Source: Bacteroidales bacterium
Lineage (GTDB): Bacteria; Bacteroidota; Bacteroidia; Bacteroidales; F082
DNA: 64,000 nt
NCBI GenBank assembly: GCA_017537965.1
Contig: JAFYJV010000011.1
Location: 62,001 to 126,000, forward strand
Direction: 5' to 3'
Shown: positions 35,894 through 44,743 of the stretch, piece after piece
Numbering within the stretch: the first letter of the stretch is position 1
Layout: each line of letters starts with the position of its first letter
Notes under the pieces: generated by a model
What the model saw: the letters and a program-made list of their open reading frames with translations, nothing else
What the model was told of the DNA's origin: nothing
Databases searched by the model: none
Program-made: the position numbers and the translations under genes

Positions 35894-36944
35894 TGCCTCC
35901 ATGATAGCGTGGGCCGACGTAAGTACGGTTCAGTTTCAAGCCATGATAGGTGTGGTCTTCCTCAAGAAGCATGAAGTCATGAATAATTCGAGCATCGCTT
36001 GAAGTACAATGCAGCATCGATTTGTATAATAATGATTTAGAAACGATGATTTGGTCGAATATCATCCACGAATCTTTATATTTGATCGTCCCTTTGAAGC
36101 CAAGAGAGTTGTTGTTGGCAAAGAGGTTGACCAAGGGGTCTTCAGGGCGACTTTCCGGAGGAGACCGAGCGCCCAACACCGTTTGTATGCAAGGTGCTTC
36201 AGGGGTGTCGTTGAAGTCGCCCATGATCAGGATCTTGGGCAAGGAGGTGTCGTTGGGGTTTACTTCTACAGATGTCATGTGGACGATAGAGTCCACCTTA
36301 TGTCGCAATATCATGGCTGCACGGTTTCTTGCTTCCACTGTTTCCAGCTCTCCCCTGTACTTCGAAGGCCAGTGATTCACAAAGCAATGGATGGTGTCTT
36401 GCCGAAGGTCGAAGAATTTGGCATAAAGGATGTCACGCGAGACCGAGGCTGGGTTTTCCGGGTCATGATAACGGATCGCCTCGCTGCTGATCAGTTGGAA
36501 ACGGTCAGTCGAATACACGATTGCCGGGTCGATTCCCCTTCTGTCTGGCCCTTCGTAATGTACCCAACGATAATGAAACTGTTTCAGTGGAGTTTGTCCA
36601 AAGAGCGCTTGGAGCACAAATTCATTCTCCACCTCACAGACGCCGAAGATGCCTATTGGCTGCTGTTGTGAAAATGCGAGGATGGCTTTGTAGAGCTGGT
36701 TCCGTTTCCTGTAAAATCTAGAAACCGTCCAGTGTTGTCCTCCCGACTGGGTGTATTCGTTGTAATCCAAAGTGGAATCCACGAAGGGATCGAAGAAGTT
36801 CTCCATGTTCCAGAATGCAACCAACACCGAGTCGGGAGGCTCTTCCATCCCCTTCTCTCGAATGTCATCCAGACCGTTTAGCCTAAGTGATGGCGCTAGA
36901 AAACAGCATACTACTAGCCCTGTCCATAATACCGCTTTATCCAT
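35853..36944 (-). CDS. secreted endonuclease/exonuclease/phosphatase family protein
   Basis: 363 residues with an N-terminal hydrophobic signal (about 1-20) and the EEP fold: FWNMENFFDP (about 45), GVCEVENEFVLQ (metal Glu), NHWPSKYRGE, ILIMGDFNDTPE and the terminal GGISDHLPVVLLL with the catalytic Asp-His pair. The substrate could be nucleic acid, a phospholipid or an inositol phosphate; the family does not tell. It has its own promoter and diverges from aat. The 3' end overlaps the AddB-like gene by 41 nt. Confidence 0.85.
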   Translation of the reverse strand: MDKAVLWTGLVVCCFLAPSLRLNGLDDIREKGMEEPPDSVLVAFWNMENFFDPFVDSTLDYNEYTQSGGQHWTVSRFYRKRNQLYKAILAFSQQQPIGIFGVCEVENEFVLQALFGQTPLKQFHYRWVHYEGPDRRGIDPAIVYSTDRFQLISSEAIRYHDPENPASVSRDILYAKFFDLRQDTIHCFVNHWPSKYRGELETVEARNRAAMILRHKVDSIVHMTSVEVNPNDTSLPKILIMGDFNDTPEAPCIQTVLGARSPPESRPEDPLVNLFANNNSLGFKGTIKYKDSWMIFDQIIVSKSLLYKSMLHCTSSDARIIHDFMLLEEDHTYHGLKLNRTYVGPRYHGGISDHLPVVLLLHY

Positions 36945-36962
36945 ATTTATTTAAATTTTCAA

Positions 36963-36970
36963 CAAAGATA
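36963..36970 (-). promoter_or_regulatory. promoter of the EEP-family gene, -7 box
   Basis: TATCTTTG on the minus strand, 18 nt before the ATG at 36944. Confidence 0.55.
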
Positions 36971-37028
36971 GTGCAATATTTAACACAAAAATATTTTTTT
37001 CATTCTTTTTTTTAATCATTTTTTTTCT

Positions 37029-37036
37029 TATCTTTG
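37029..37036 (+). promoter_or_regulatory. aat promoter, -7 box
   Basis: TATCTTTG followed by CA, only 11 nt before the ATG at 37048. The leader would be about 4-8 nt. Confidence 0.6.
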
Positions 37037-37047
37037 CAAAAGAATAA

Positions 37048-37833
37048 ATGAATCGCATCTTTCAATTAAACGACGACGACTACAGTTTCCCGCCGGCAAA
37101 CATGGCAAACAAGGACGGGCTGTTGGCATTCGGAGGTGATCTCTCCCCGAACCGTCTCATTGTCGCTTACGCAAACGGCATTTTCCCATGGTTCAACGAG
37201 AACGAGCCGTTGTTTTGGTGGTCGCTGGATCCTCGTTTGGTGATTCGACCTGGTGAGATGCGGGTTTCAAAGAGCTTGAGACACACACTCCGTTCAGGTC
37301 ATTTCGATTGCAAGATCGACACGCAGTTTGAGGCAGTGATGCGACAATGTGCACAGACGCCTCGTGAAGGCCAGGACGGCACATGGATCACGGACGAAAT
37401 GGTGGAGGCTTACGTCCAGCTGCATCAGATGGGACTTGCCCATTCTTTTGAGGTCTACCACGAAGAGGAACTTGTAGGGGGGCTTTATGGGGTCGCACTT
37501 GGCAAGCTGTTCTGTGGGGAGTCGATGTTCCATCTCATGAGCGATGCTTCCAAGGTGGCGTTTTACCATCTTCATGAGTTCCTTGTCGCACATGACTTCA
37601 AGCTTATCGATTGCCAACAGGAGACCAAGCACCTCGTCAGTCTGGGAGCCTATACCATTGAAAGGGAGAGCTATTTGGAAGAGATCCGTAATTTGGTGAC
37701 GGAGCCGACGCTGAAGGGCAACTGGAGTGACGGGACGGCAAAAGAAATGATTATCAAGATCACACAGGCCGAAAAGGCGCGTTTCAGGGTTTACAACCTG
37801 GACGCGGATTTGGCATTAAACTCAGACGAATAA
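37048..37833 (+). CDS. aat: leucyl/phenylalanyl-tRNA-protein transferase
   Basis: Transfers Leu or Phe from tRNA to proteins with N-terminal Arg or Lys, which marks them for ClpS/ClpAP-type N-degron turnover. At 261 residues it is slightly longer than the 230-residue norm, the excess being C-terminal. Motifs: FPPANMANKDGLLAFGGDLSP, YANGIFPWF, FWWSLDPR, GLYGVALGKLFCGESMF and LIDCQQETKHLVSLGA. Its TAA overlaps the ATG of the sirtuin gene by one base, so the two are coupled. Confidence 0.96.
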   Translation: MNRIFQLNDDDYSFPPANMANKDGLLAFGGDLSPNRLIVAYANGIFPWFNENEPLFWWSLDPRLVIRPGEMRVSKSLRHTLRSGHFDCKIDTQFEAVMRQCAQTPREGQDGTWITDEMVEAYVQLHQMGLAHSFEVYHEEELVGGLYGVALGKLFCGESMFHLMSDASKVAFYHLHEFLVAHDFKLIDCQQETKHLVSLGAYTIERESYLEEIRNLVTEPTLKGNWSDGTAKEMIIKITQAEKARFRVYNLDADLALNSDE

Positions 37834-38588
37834 TGGAAATGGAAGAAAAGATCAAGGAAGCGGCTCGCATCCTTTCAGGAGCCAAGAACATCGTTGGATT
37901 CACTGGAGCAGGCACTTCGGCCGAAAGTGGAATCCCCCCTTTCAGGGGGGAAGGCGGCATCTGGAACAAGTATGATCCCAATGCCCTCAATATCGAGTAC
38001 TACTACCGACATACGCAAGATTCCTGGAACATCATCCGAGAAGTGTTCTACAACTATTTCGACAATAAACAGGTGAAGCCCAACCCAGGGCACGACATCC
38101 TTGCCAAATGGGAGAAAGAAGGCCGTCTGAGTTGTGTCATCACCCAAAACATCGACGACTTGCATACTGTCGCGGGTAACAACACTGTGTATGAGTTCCA
38201 CGGCAACATGTCGCGTTTTGTCTGCACCAAATGCGGGAGCAAGTTCCCGGCACGTGAAATTCAGATGACAGAGAAACCGCCTCGCTGCGAGCGTTGCGGC
38301 GGACTGCTGAAGCCCGACTTCATCTTCTTTGGCGAAGGCATTCCCGAAGAAGCCTACTATGGCTCTGTCAATGCTGCCGAGAAATGTGATGCCTTCATCA
38401 TCATCGGCACTTCTGGACAGGTCAGCCCCGCCAACATGATTCCTGGCATTGCCAAACGCAACGGTGCGAAGATCATTGAAATCAACCTTGAACCGTCCAC
38501 TTACACGAACTACATCACAGACATCTATCTACAAGGCAAGTCTGGAGAAATCCTGCCTAAGATTGACGCCTTGATAGAAAGGCACTGA
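37833..38588 (+). CDS. cobB: NAD-dependent protein deacylase, sirtuin
   Basis: Removes acyl groups from protein lysines with consumption of NAD. Rossmann motif FTGAGTSAESGIPPFRG (about 23-39), catalytic TQNIDDLH and the histidine in YEFHGN (about 123), a four-cysteine zinc site CTKCGSKF ... CERCGG, then FFGEGIPE and GTSGQVSPAN. Lack of the Tyr/Arg pair typical of the desuccinylase class was not checked in detail, so the acyl preference stays open. A second ATG two codons in is possible. The 3' end overlaps the convergent fucosidase gene by 32 nt. Confidence 0.93.
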   Translation: MEMEEKIKEAARILSGAKNIVGFTGAGTSAESGIPPFRGEGGIWNKYDPNALNIEYYYRHTQDSWNIIREVFYNYFDNKQVKPNPGHDILAKWEKEGRLSCVITQNIDDLHTVAGNNTVYEFHGNMSRFVCTKCGSKFPAREIQMTEKPPRCERCGGLLKPDFIFFGEGIPEEAYYGSVNAAEKCDAFIIIGTSGQVSPANMIPGIAKRNGAKIIEINLEPSTYTNYITDIYLQGKSGEILPKIDALIERH

Positions 38589-40002
38589 CCCGACCCAAGC
38601 AAAGCGTTCCTTTCTCAACATTAAAGCGTAACCTTAATTGATCTGATGTAATAGTCTGAAAACGAATGATTCGCTTATAGCCAATTGTTGTCATCGTCTC
38701 ATCGGTGTCGACAGAAAGCCATTGGCCATTGGCCATATAGGAGATGCTGAAACTCTTTACTTGTTGCCCAAGTGGGATGTACTCTTGAAGTACGATGGCA
38801 TCCATGGATGTCGGCTTGGGAAAAGTGAATACCAGTTCTGCCTTTGTGATTCCATCTTCTGTCGCCCAATACTGATCAGGAGTGTCCACGAGTACATTAG
38901 CAGCCCCGAAACGCTTGCCACGGGTGCTGTTTGCACTCACGGTACTACCTTGAAGCAGGTCATCGCTGAAAGCGGACTGTAGTTGTTTGTGCCATGTCAC
39001 GGCATTGGCAGAGTCCATGGATGGTATTCTTCCTTCCTTGTTCACCGAGAAGTTCAACAGCAAGTTGGCATTACGGCCTACACTATGGCAATAAAGGTCC
39101 ATCAGTTCCGAAGGGGTCTTGACCAAGCTGTCTTCGCGTTCGTGGTAAAACCAACCCGGTCTGATAGAGACGTCCACTTCGGCGGGCAGCCAGGCTTCGC
39201 CATCGGGGAAACCTGTAGAGAGCAGTTTAGTGTCATTAAGTAGTTGGAAATCATTTGAATAGAGACACCATTGCGTAGCATCTGCTTTCCCTTCTTCGTT
39301 GCCGATCCATCGCAGCGTAGGCACCGTGCCACCGAAGATCATGGCGTCGGGTGAATACTTCCAGATAATGTCTCTGGCTCTGGCGTAGTCGTAATACGTC
39401 TCAGCAACGATGGATCGTTTCTCTAGGGCACCGCCATACCATCCGTCACCACCGTTGGCACCATCGAACCAAAACTCAAAGAAAGGTGCGTAACGTTCGG
39501 CCAGTTCCTCAATCTGTTGATGGTATATGGCAACATATCCTTCCCTGCCGTATTCCGATTGATGGCGGTCCCAGGGCGAAAGATACAACCCAAACTTCAG
39601 TCCGTGTTTGCGACATGCCTCGCATAGTTCGCCTACCACATCGCCTTGGCCGTTTTTATAAGGTGAATTCTTGACGCAATAGTCGGTAGTCTCTGTCGGC
39701 CATAGGCAGAAGCCGTCATGATGTTTGGCGGTAAGGATCACGCCTTTCATGCCGCAGGCTTTCAACGTCTTAACCCATTGCTCGCAGTCGAGGTTGGTCG
39801 GATTGAAAGTGGAAGCGGGCGTGTCGCCATAGCCCCATTCCATGTCGTTGAAAGTATTCAGTCCAAAGTGAATGAAGGCATAGGTCTCCATCCGATGCCA
39901 TGCCAGTTGTTGTTGGCTTGGCACAGGCCCTACTGGCGTCGGCGTTTTCGCACAGGCAGCCATGGCTATCAGCAATGCTATGGAGGCAATGTTTCGAATC
40001 AT
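38557..40002 (-). CDS. alpha-L-fucosidase, GH29, lipoprotein
   Basis: Retaining glycoside hydrolase that releases fucose from host or dietary glycans. Start at 40002 gives a clean lipoprotein signal (MIRNIASIALLIAMAAC). The catalytic barrel shows FIHFGLNTFNDMEWG, ILTAKHHDGFCLWPT and the nucleophile aspartate in FFEFWFDGANGG. The C-terminal 110 or so residues form a beta-sandwich that looks like an F5/8 type C carbohydrate-binding domain (KRFGAANVLVDTPDQYWAT). It is near but divergent from the galactose operon. No fucose-catabolic genes are adjacent, so it probably frees fucose for export or exposes underlying galactose. Confidence 0.9.
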   Translation of the reverse strand: MIRNIASIALLIAMAACAKTPTPVGPVPSQQQLAWHRMETYAFIHFGLNTFNDMEWGYGDTPASTFNPTNLDCEQWVKTLKACGMKGVILTAKHHDGFCLWPTETTDYCVKNSPYKNGQGDVVGELCEACRKHGLKFGLYLSPWDRHQSEYGREGYVAIYHQQIEELAERYAPFFEFWFDGANGGDGWYGGALEKRSIVAETYYDYARARDIIWKYSPDAMIFGGTVPTLRWIGNEEGKADATQWCLYSNDFQLLNDTKLLSTGFPDGEAWLPAEVDVSIRPGWFYHEREDSLVKTPSELMDLYCHSVGRNANLLLNFSVNKEGRIPSMDSANAVTWHKQLQSAFSDDLLQGSTVSANSTRGKRFGAANVLVDTPDQYWATEDGITKAELVFTFPKPTSMDAIVLQEYIPLGQQVKSFSISYMANGQWLSVDTDETMTTIGYKRIIRFQTITSDQLRLRFNVEKGTLCLGRVSAFLSRRQS

Positions 40003-40164
40003 AAGAGCACAGTTGTTTCTTGGCATCAAAAATACGTTTTTTTCTAAAGCCGAAATGAAATCCTTCGATCATTTCAAACAATAATCCATTTTTTAGAAGA
40101 ACGGTGTTGTTTTTTTTCTTAACTTGCGCCATTATTTATGGATAACTAATCAACGACTATTGAT

Positions 40165-41310
40165 ATGAACATCAACGCACTCAAGAACGCATTCAAGGAC
40201 TGCTTCGGTCAGGAATGCACGGTCTATACCTCGCCCGGACGCATCAATCTCATTGGCGAGCACACCGATTATAACGGTGGCTTTGTATTCCCTGGCGCCA
40301 TCGACAAGGGCATCTATGCTGGCATCCGTTTGAATGGAACCGACAAGGTACACGCCTACTCCATGGATTATGATGAACAATGTGTCTTTGGCCTCAACGA
40401 AGAAGACTTGCCAGAAAAGTCATGGGCAAGATACATCTTCGGTGTCTGTCGCGAGATCCAGAAACGCGGCTATTCCATTGGAGGCTTCGACACCGCATTC
40501 TATGGTGATGTCCCGCTTGGTGCGGGGATGTCGTCATCGGCAGCATTGGAAAGCACTTTTGCCTTCGCTTTGAATGATCTCTTCAACTTGAATATCGACA
40601 AATTCGAGTTGGCTCGCATCGGCCAATCCACCGAGCACAACTACTGCGGCGTGAAGTGCGGCATCATGGACCAGTTTGCCTCGCTCTTTGGCAGGGCAGG
40701 CCACCTCATGCGCCTCAACTGTGCTACCATGGAGTTTGAATACTTCCCCTTCAATCCCAAAGGCTACAAGGTAGTGCTGTTGGACACCGTAGTGAAGCAC
40801 GAGTTGGCTTCCTCTGCCTACAACCGTCGCCGTGAGTCGTGCGAGAACGCCTGCGCCCGCATCGCCGCCAAACATCCTGAAGTGAAGTATCTGAGCGATG
40901 CTACCATGGCCATGCTGAATGAGGTTGATGTGGAGATTCCCGCTGAGGATTACATGCGCGCGGAATATGTCATCGGTGAAAAGCAACGTGTTCTCGACGT
41001 CTGCGACGCCTTGGAAAGAGGTGACTACAAGACCGTTGGCGACCGCATGTACGGAACACACTATGGCATGAGCAAGCTCTATGAAGTCAGCTGCGAGGAG
41101 CTGGATTGTCTCAACGACATCGCCAAGGAATGCGGCGTGACCGGTTCCCGTGTGATGGGCGGTGGCTTCGGCGGATGTACCATCAACCTAGTGAAGGAAG
41201 ACCTTTACGATGCTTTCATCGCTACCGCAAAAGAAAAGTATAACGCTCGCTTTGGCCATGAACCGAAAGTTTACGATGTCGTCATTTCGGATGGCGCTCG
41301 CAAACTATAA
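40165..41310 (+). CDS. galK: galactokinase
   Basis: GHMP kinase that makes galactose-1-phosphate with ATP. 381 residues, normal. Motif 1 GRINLIGEHTDYNGG (about 22-36), ATP loop PLGAGMSSSAALE (about 117-129), and motif 3 in GSRVMGGGFGGCTINLV. First gene of an operon with a nucleotidyltransferase, galM and an MFS permease. Only a weak TAACTTGC-like box lies upstream (40130-40137), so the promoter could not be fixed. Confidence 0.96.
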   Translation: MNINALKNAFKDCFGQECTVYTSPGRINLIGEHTDYNGGFVFPGAIDKGIYAGIRLNGTDKVHAYSMDYDEQCVFGLNEEDLPEKSWARYIFGVCREIQKRGYSIGGFDTAFYGDVPLGAGMSSSAALESTFAFALNDLFNLNIDKFELARIGQSTEHNYCGVKCGIMDQFASLFGRAGHLMRLNCATMEFEYFPFNPKGYKVVLLDTVVKHELASSAYNRRRESCENACARIAAKHPEVKYLSDATMAMLNEVDVEIPAEDYMRAEYVIGEKQRVLDVCDALERGDYKTVGDRMYGTHYGMSKLYEVSCEELDCLNDIAKECGVTGSRVMGGGFGGCTINLVKEDLYDAFIATAKEKYNARFGHEPKVYDVVISDGARKL

Positions 41311-41347
41311 TTCTTACTCTAACTTCTGAATTCTAAATTCTTTAAAA

Positions 41348-42253
41348 ATGAACCCTACATTATTAGTTTTAGCCGCTGGAATGGGTTCCAGATACGGCGC
41401 TTTGAAGCAGATGGACGGCGTTGGCCCGAACAACGAAGCCATCCTCGATTATTCCATTTATGACGCCAAACGCGCCGGCTTCGGAAAGGTGGTCTTTGTC
41501 ATCCGCGAGGACTTCGCCGAAGCCTTCAAGAAAGTCAACAACACTGAGAAATACGGCATCCCCGTTGAATATGTCTATCAGTCGCTCGACAAACTCCCAG
41601 AAGGTTTTAGCGTTCCGGAAGGCCGTGTGAAGCCATGGGGCACCTGCCACGCCGTGCTGATGGCCAAGGACGTGATCCATGAACCTTTTGCGGCCATCAA
41701 CGCCGATGACTTCTATGGCAAGGAAGCATACGAAGTGTTGGCTCAATATCTCATGGAATGCGACGGTAAGAAAGGCGCCTACAGCATGGTGGCTTACAAG
41801 CTTCGCAACACCATGTCGGATTTCGGCACCGTTAGTCGCGGCATCTGCACAGCCGACGAGGACGACAACCTTCAAACCATCGTCGAGCGCCTTGGCATTG
41901 GCCATACCGACGACGGCGGCGCAGCCTATACCGACGAGTCGGGCAGCCATCCGTTGGACATGGACTCATTGGTCTCGATGAACTTCTTCGGATTTACCCC
42001 TGATTTCTTCGAATATTCCGAGAAAGGCTTCGTCGAATTCCTGAAAGGTCCTGCACAGACAAACATCAAGGCGGAGTTCTTCATCCCGCTGATGGTCAAC
42101 CAAGCCATCAACGACGGCACCGCCAAGTTAAAAGTGCTGTCGAGCAACGCATCATGGTTTGGTGTCACCTATAAGGAAGACAAGCCTGAGGTGATGCGCA
42201 AGATCCGAGAATTGATCGAGAAAGGCGTTTACCCTAACGAGCTGTGGAAATAG
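41348..42253 (+). CDS. sugar-phosphate nucleotidyltransferase
   Basis: 301-residue nucleotidyltransferase with LVLAAGMGSRYGALKQMDGVGP (about 5-26), the metal aspartate region AINADDFYG and KMVAY-type strands. It belongs to the NDP-sugar pyrophosphorylase superfamily. It lies 37 nt after galK and before galM, and the operon lacks galT, so it could act on galactose-1-P or glucose-1-P; the substrate is inferred from position only. Note MVNQAINDG and VTYKEDKPEVMRKIRELI near the C-terminus, conserved in Bacteroidetes members as far as I recall. Confidence 0.85.
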   Translation: MNPTLLVLAAGMGSRYGALKQMDGVGPNNEAILDYSIYDAKRAGFGKVVFVIREDFAEAFKKVNNTEKYGIPVEYVYQSLDKLPEGFSVPEGRVKPWGTCHAVLMAKDVIHEPFAAINADDFYGKEAYEVLAQYLMECDGKKGAYSMVAYKLRNTMSDFGTVSRGICTADEDDNLQTIVERLGIGHTDDGGAAYTDESGSHPLDMDSLVSMNFFGFTPDFFEYSEKGFVEFLKGPAQTNIKAEFFIPLMVNQAINDGTAKLKVLSSNASWFGVTYKEDKPEVMRKIRELIEKGVYPNELWK

Positions 42254-42290
42254 TGAGGAATTATCAATTATGGGCAACTCCTCACTCCTA
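42252..42290. repeat. dispersed repeat with inverted arms between galactose genes
   Basis: AGTGAGGA (42252-42259) and TCCTCACT (42279-42286) form an inverted repeat with a 19-nt loop. The left part, GTGAGGAATTATCAA, is identical to 6939-6953 in miaA. It starts at the stop codon of the nucleotidyltransferase gene and fills the 50-nt spacer before galM, possibly acting as an attenuator. Confidence 0.6.
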
Positions 42291-42303
42291 ACTTCTAATC
42301 AAC

Positions 42304-43359
42304 ATGAACATCGAAGTGAAAACATGGGGCAAAACCCCTGACAACAAAGACATCAAGCTTTACACCCTTACCAATGCCAATGGCATCAAGGTTGAGTTGA
42401 GCGACATCGGAGCGGGTATTGTCAGTATTGTCACTCCCGACCGTGACGGGCACATGGACGATATCGTGTTGGGCTATCCCAACGCCACCGACTATTATGG
42501 CGACGGTCCTTGTGCTGGCAAGGTGCCGGGACGCTTCGCCAACCGCATCGCCAACGGAAGGTTCAAGATTGATGAGGTGGAATACCAGCTGGAATTGAAT
42601 ACTGGCGACGGCAAGCATCATCTCCACGGAGGCAGCATTGGCTTTGCCAACCAGAAATGGGCCAGTCGCATCGAAGGTGAGAGTGTTGTCTTCACTTACC
42701 TCTCGGCGGACGGTGAGGCAGGTTATCCTGGTGAGATGATCGCCGTGGCACGCTATACTCTCAACGATGAGAACGAACTCAACCTCAGCCTCAGCGCATG
42801 GACCACTGAAACCACCATTGTCAACCTGACCAATCATACCTATTTCAATTTGAAAGGCGAAGGCAATGGCGACATCCTTGACCATCAGCTAAGGCTAAAT
42901 GCGTCACGCTGGCTGCCAGCCACCAACGAGTTGATTACTACCGGCGAGGTGGCTAGCGTTATGGATACGCCCATGGACTTCACGATGGGAAAACGTATCG
43001 GACGCGACATCAAGGAGCCCTTCCCCGCCCTCATCAACGGCAAGGGCTACGACAGCTGTTGGGTGCTTGACAACCTTGGAAAGGACAAACTCAACCTTGC
43101 CGCAGAACTCTTGCATGAAGGTACCGGCCGCAAGGTTCAACTTTACACCACTCAGCCAGGCATCCAAGTCTATACCGGCAACTGGCTCAGCGGCTGTCCA
43201 CAGGGCAAGAACGGCCATACTTATCACGACTATGAGGGTGTGGCGCTGGAATGCCAAGCCCTCCCCGACTCACCCAACAAGCCCAACTTCCCGAGCACCT
43301 TCCTCCGTCCAGGTGAGGAATACAAAGAAATCATCATCTTCAAATTCTCGAATCTATAA
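42304..43359 (+). CDS. galM: aldose 1-epimerase (galactose mutarotase)
   Basis: Interconverts beta- and alpha-D-galactose before phosphorylation. 351 residues with GRFANRIANGRF, the histidine in GKHHLHGG, NHTYFNLKG with the catalytic histidine, and a C-terminal glutamate region VALECQALPDSPN. No signal peptide, so cytoplasmic. Third gene of the galactose operon, 34 nt upstream of the permease. Confidence 0.95.
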   Translation: MNIEVKTWGKTPDNKDIKLYTLTNANGIKVELSDIGAGIVSIVTPDRDGHMDDIVLGYPNATDYYGDGPCAGKVPGRFANRIANGRFKIDEVEYQLELNTGDGKHHLHGGSIGFANQKWASRIEGESVVFTYLSADGEAGYPGEMIAVARYTLNDENELNLSLSAWTTETTIVNLTNHTYFNLKGEGNGDILDHQLRLNASRWLPATNELITTGEVASVMDTPMDFTMGKRIGRDIKEPFPALINGKGYDSCWVLDNLGKDKLNLAAELLHEGTGRKVQLYTTQPGIQVYTGNWLSGCPQGKNGHTYHDYEGVALECQALPDSPNKPNFPSTFLRPGEEYKEIIIFKFSNL

Positions 43360-43392
43360 TACAGAAATCTTGAATTTTAAAACATCATACTA

Positions 43393-44691
43393 ATGGAAAC
43401 AACAAACAAAAAGAACTACACCATCCCGATCATTGTGATGATCCTGCTGTTCGGCATGATCTCCTTTGTCACCAATCTGGCATCGCCCATGGGCGACATC
43501 CTCAAGAACCAGTTCAACATCCCCAACTGGCAAGGCACCCTCGGCGTCTTTGCCAACTTCATCGCCTACGCGGTGATGGGTATCCCTGCCGGTAACCTCC
43601 TTCAGAAGAAAGGTTATAAGAAGACCGCTTTGGTAGCTGTCACCGTCGGTTTCATCGGAGTCGGCATCCAGACCCTTTCAGGTTACATGGGCAGCTTTGG
43701 CATCTATCTCCTCGGTGCTTTTGTGGCCGGCTTCAGCATGTGTCTGCTTAACACGGTTGTCAACCCGATGCTCAACAAGCTTGGTGGTGGCGGCAACCAC
43801 GGCAACCAGTTGATCCAGATCGGTGGTACCTTCAACTCACTTTGCGGCACCGCTGTGATCATCATCACTGGCTTGCTCATCCCTAGCATCATGGATGCCA
43901 AGATCAGCGATGTGTTCCCGCTGATGTACACCGCCTTGGGCATCTTTGCCTTTGCTTTCCTCGTCATCCTGCTAACCAAGATTCCTGAGAACGAGCAGAA
44001 GCAAAACGATGTTCAAATGAATGTAAAAGGCAAGGGTCCCATGGCTTTTCGCCATTTCGTGTTGGGCGCCATCGCCATTTTCATCTATGTCGGCGTTGAG
44101 GTCGGCATCCCCAATGTCTTGAACAAGTGGCTTCAGAATCCCGATCTCAATGTGTTGGGTTCAGGAGTCAACGCCGAGGCAGTGGCTGGCTCTGTGGCAG
44201 CCACCTATTGGTTCCTGATGCTGATCGGACGTCTCGTCGGCGGCATCATCGGCAACAAGGTTTCGGCCAAGGCCATGCTTACTGTGGTGTCGTTGGTGGG
44301 CATCGTCCTCACGCTGTTGGCCATGTTCGGTCCTTCCACCATGGTCAAGTTCCCGGCATTCAACGGTGCCAAGGGCTTCGGCATGGAGAACATCCCGCTC
44401 AATGCGGCATTCTTGGTATGCATCGGACTCTGCACCTCCGTGATGTGGGGTGGCATCTTCAACCTCGCTGTTGAAGGACTTGGCAAATACACGGAAAAGG
44501 CTTCCGGCATCTTCATGGCCTTGGTTTGCGGTGGCGGCATCCTGCCCTTGCTCCAAAACGCCATCGTTGACAGTCTGGGCGGCGTCGGTTACCTTCAGAG
44601 CTACTGGGTCATCGTGGTTGGCCTGGCCTTCCTACTGTTCTATGCCCTCTGGGGTTCGAAGAACGTCAACAAGGATATCAAGGTGGATTGA
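43393..44691 (+). CDS. MFS sugar:proton symporter (glucose/galactose transporter type)
   Basis: 432 residues with about 12 predicted membrane segments (for example IPIIVMILLFGMISFVTNLA, GIYLLGAFVAGFSMCLLN, FLVCIGLCTSVMWGGIFNL). It resembles the FHS branch (FucP/GluP type) of the major facilitator superfamily, with VVNPMLNKLGGGG and YFLGAFVAG-like signatures. Last gene of the galactose operon, so galactose uptake across the inner membrane is the likely role. A strong terminator follows. Confidence 0.88.
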   Translation: METTNKKNYTIPIIVMILLFGMISFVTNLASPMGDILKNQFNIPNWQGTLGVFANFIAYAVMGIPAGNLLQKKGYKKTALVAVTVGFIGVGIQTLSGYMGSFGIYLLGAFVAGFSMCLLNTVVNPMLNKLGGGGNHGNQLIQIGGTFNSLCGTAVIIITGLLIPSIMDAKISDVFPLMYTALGIFAFAFLVILLTKIPENEQKQNDVQMNVKGKGPMAFRHFVLGAIAIFIYVGVEVGIPNVLNKWLQNPDLNVLGSGVNAEAVAGSVAATYWFLMLIGRLVGGIIGNKVSAKAMLTVVSLVGIVLTLLAMFGPSTMVKFPAFNGAKGFGMENIPLNAAFLVCIGLCTSVMWGGIFNLAVEGLGKYTEKASGIFMALVCGGGILPLLQNAIVDSLGGVGYLQSYWVIVVGLAFLLFYALWGSKNVNKDIKVD

Positions 44692-44709
44692 TGTTCTAAT
44701 CCATTACAA

Positions 44710-44740
44710 AAAAACGCCCCACTTTCAATGGGGCGTTTTT
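44710..44740. terminator. bidirectional terminator between the permease and DUF1846 genes
   Basis: 12-bp perfect stem AAAAACGCCCCA (44710-44721) / TGGGGCGTTTTT (44729-44740) with a 7-nt loop. It serves the galactose operon on the plus strand and the gene ending at 44744 on the minus strand. Confidence 0.85.
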
Positions 44741-44743
44741 TTA

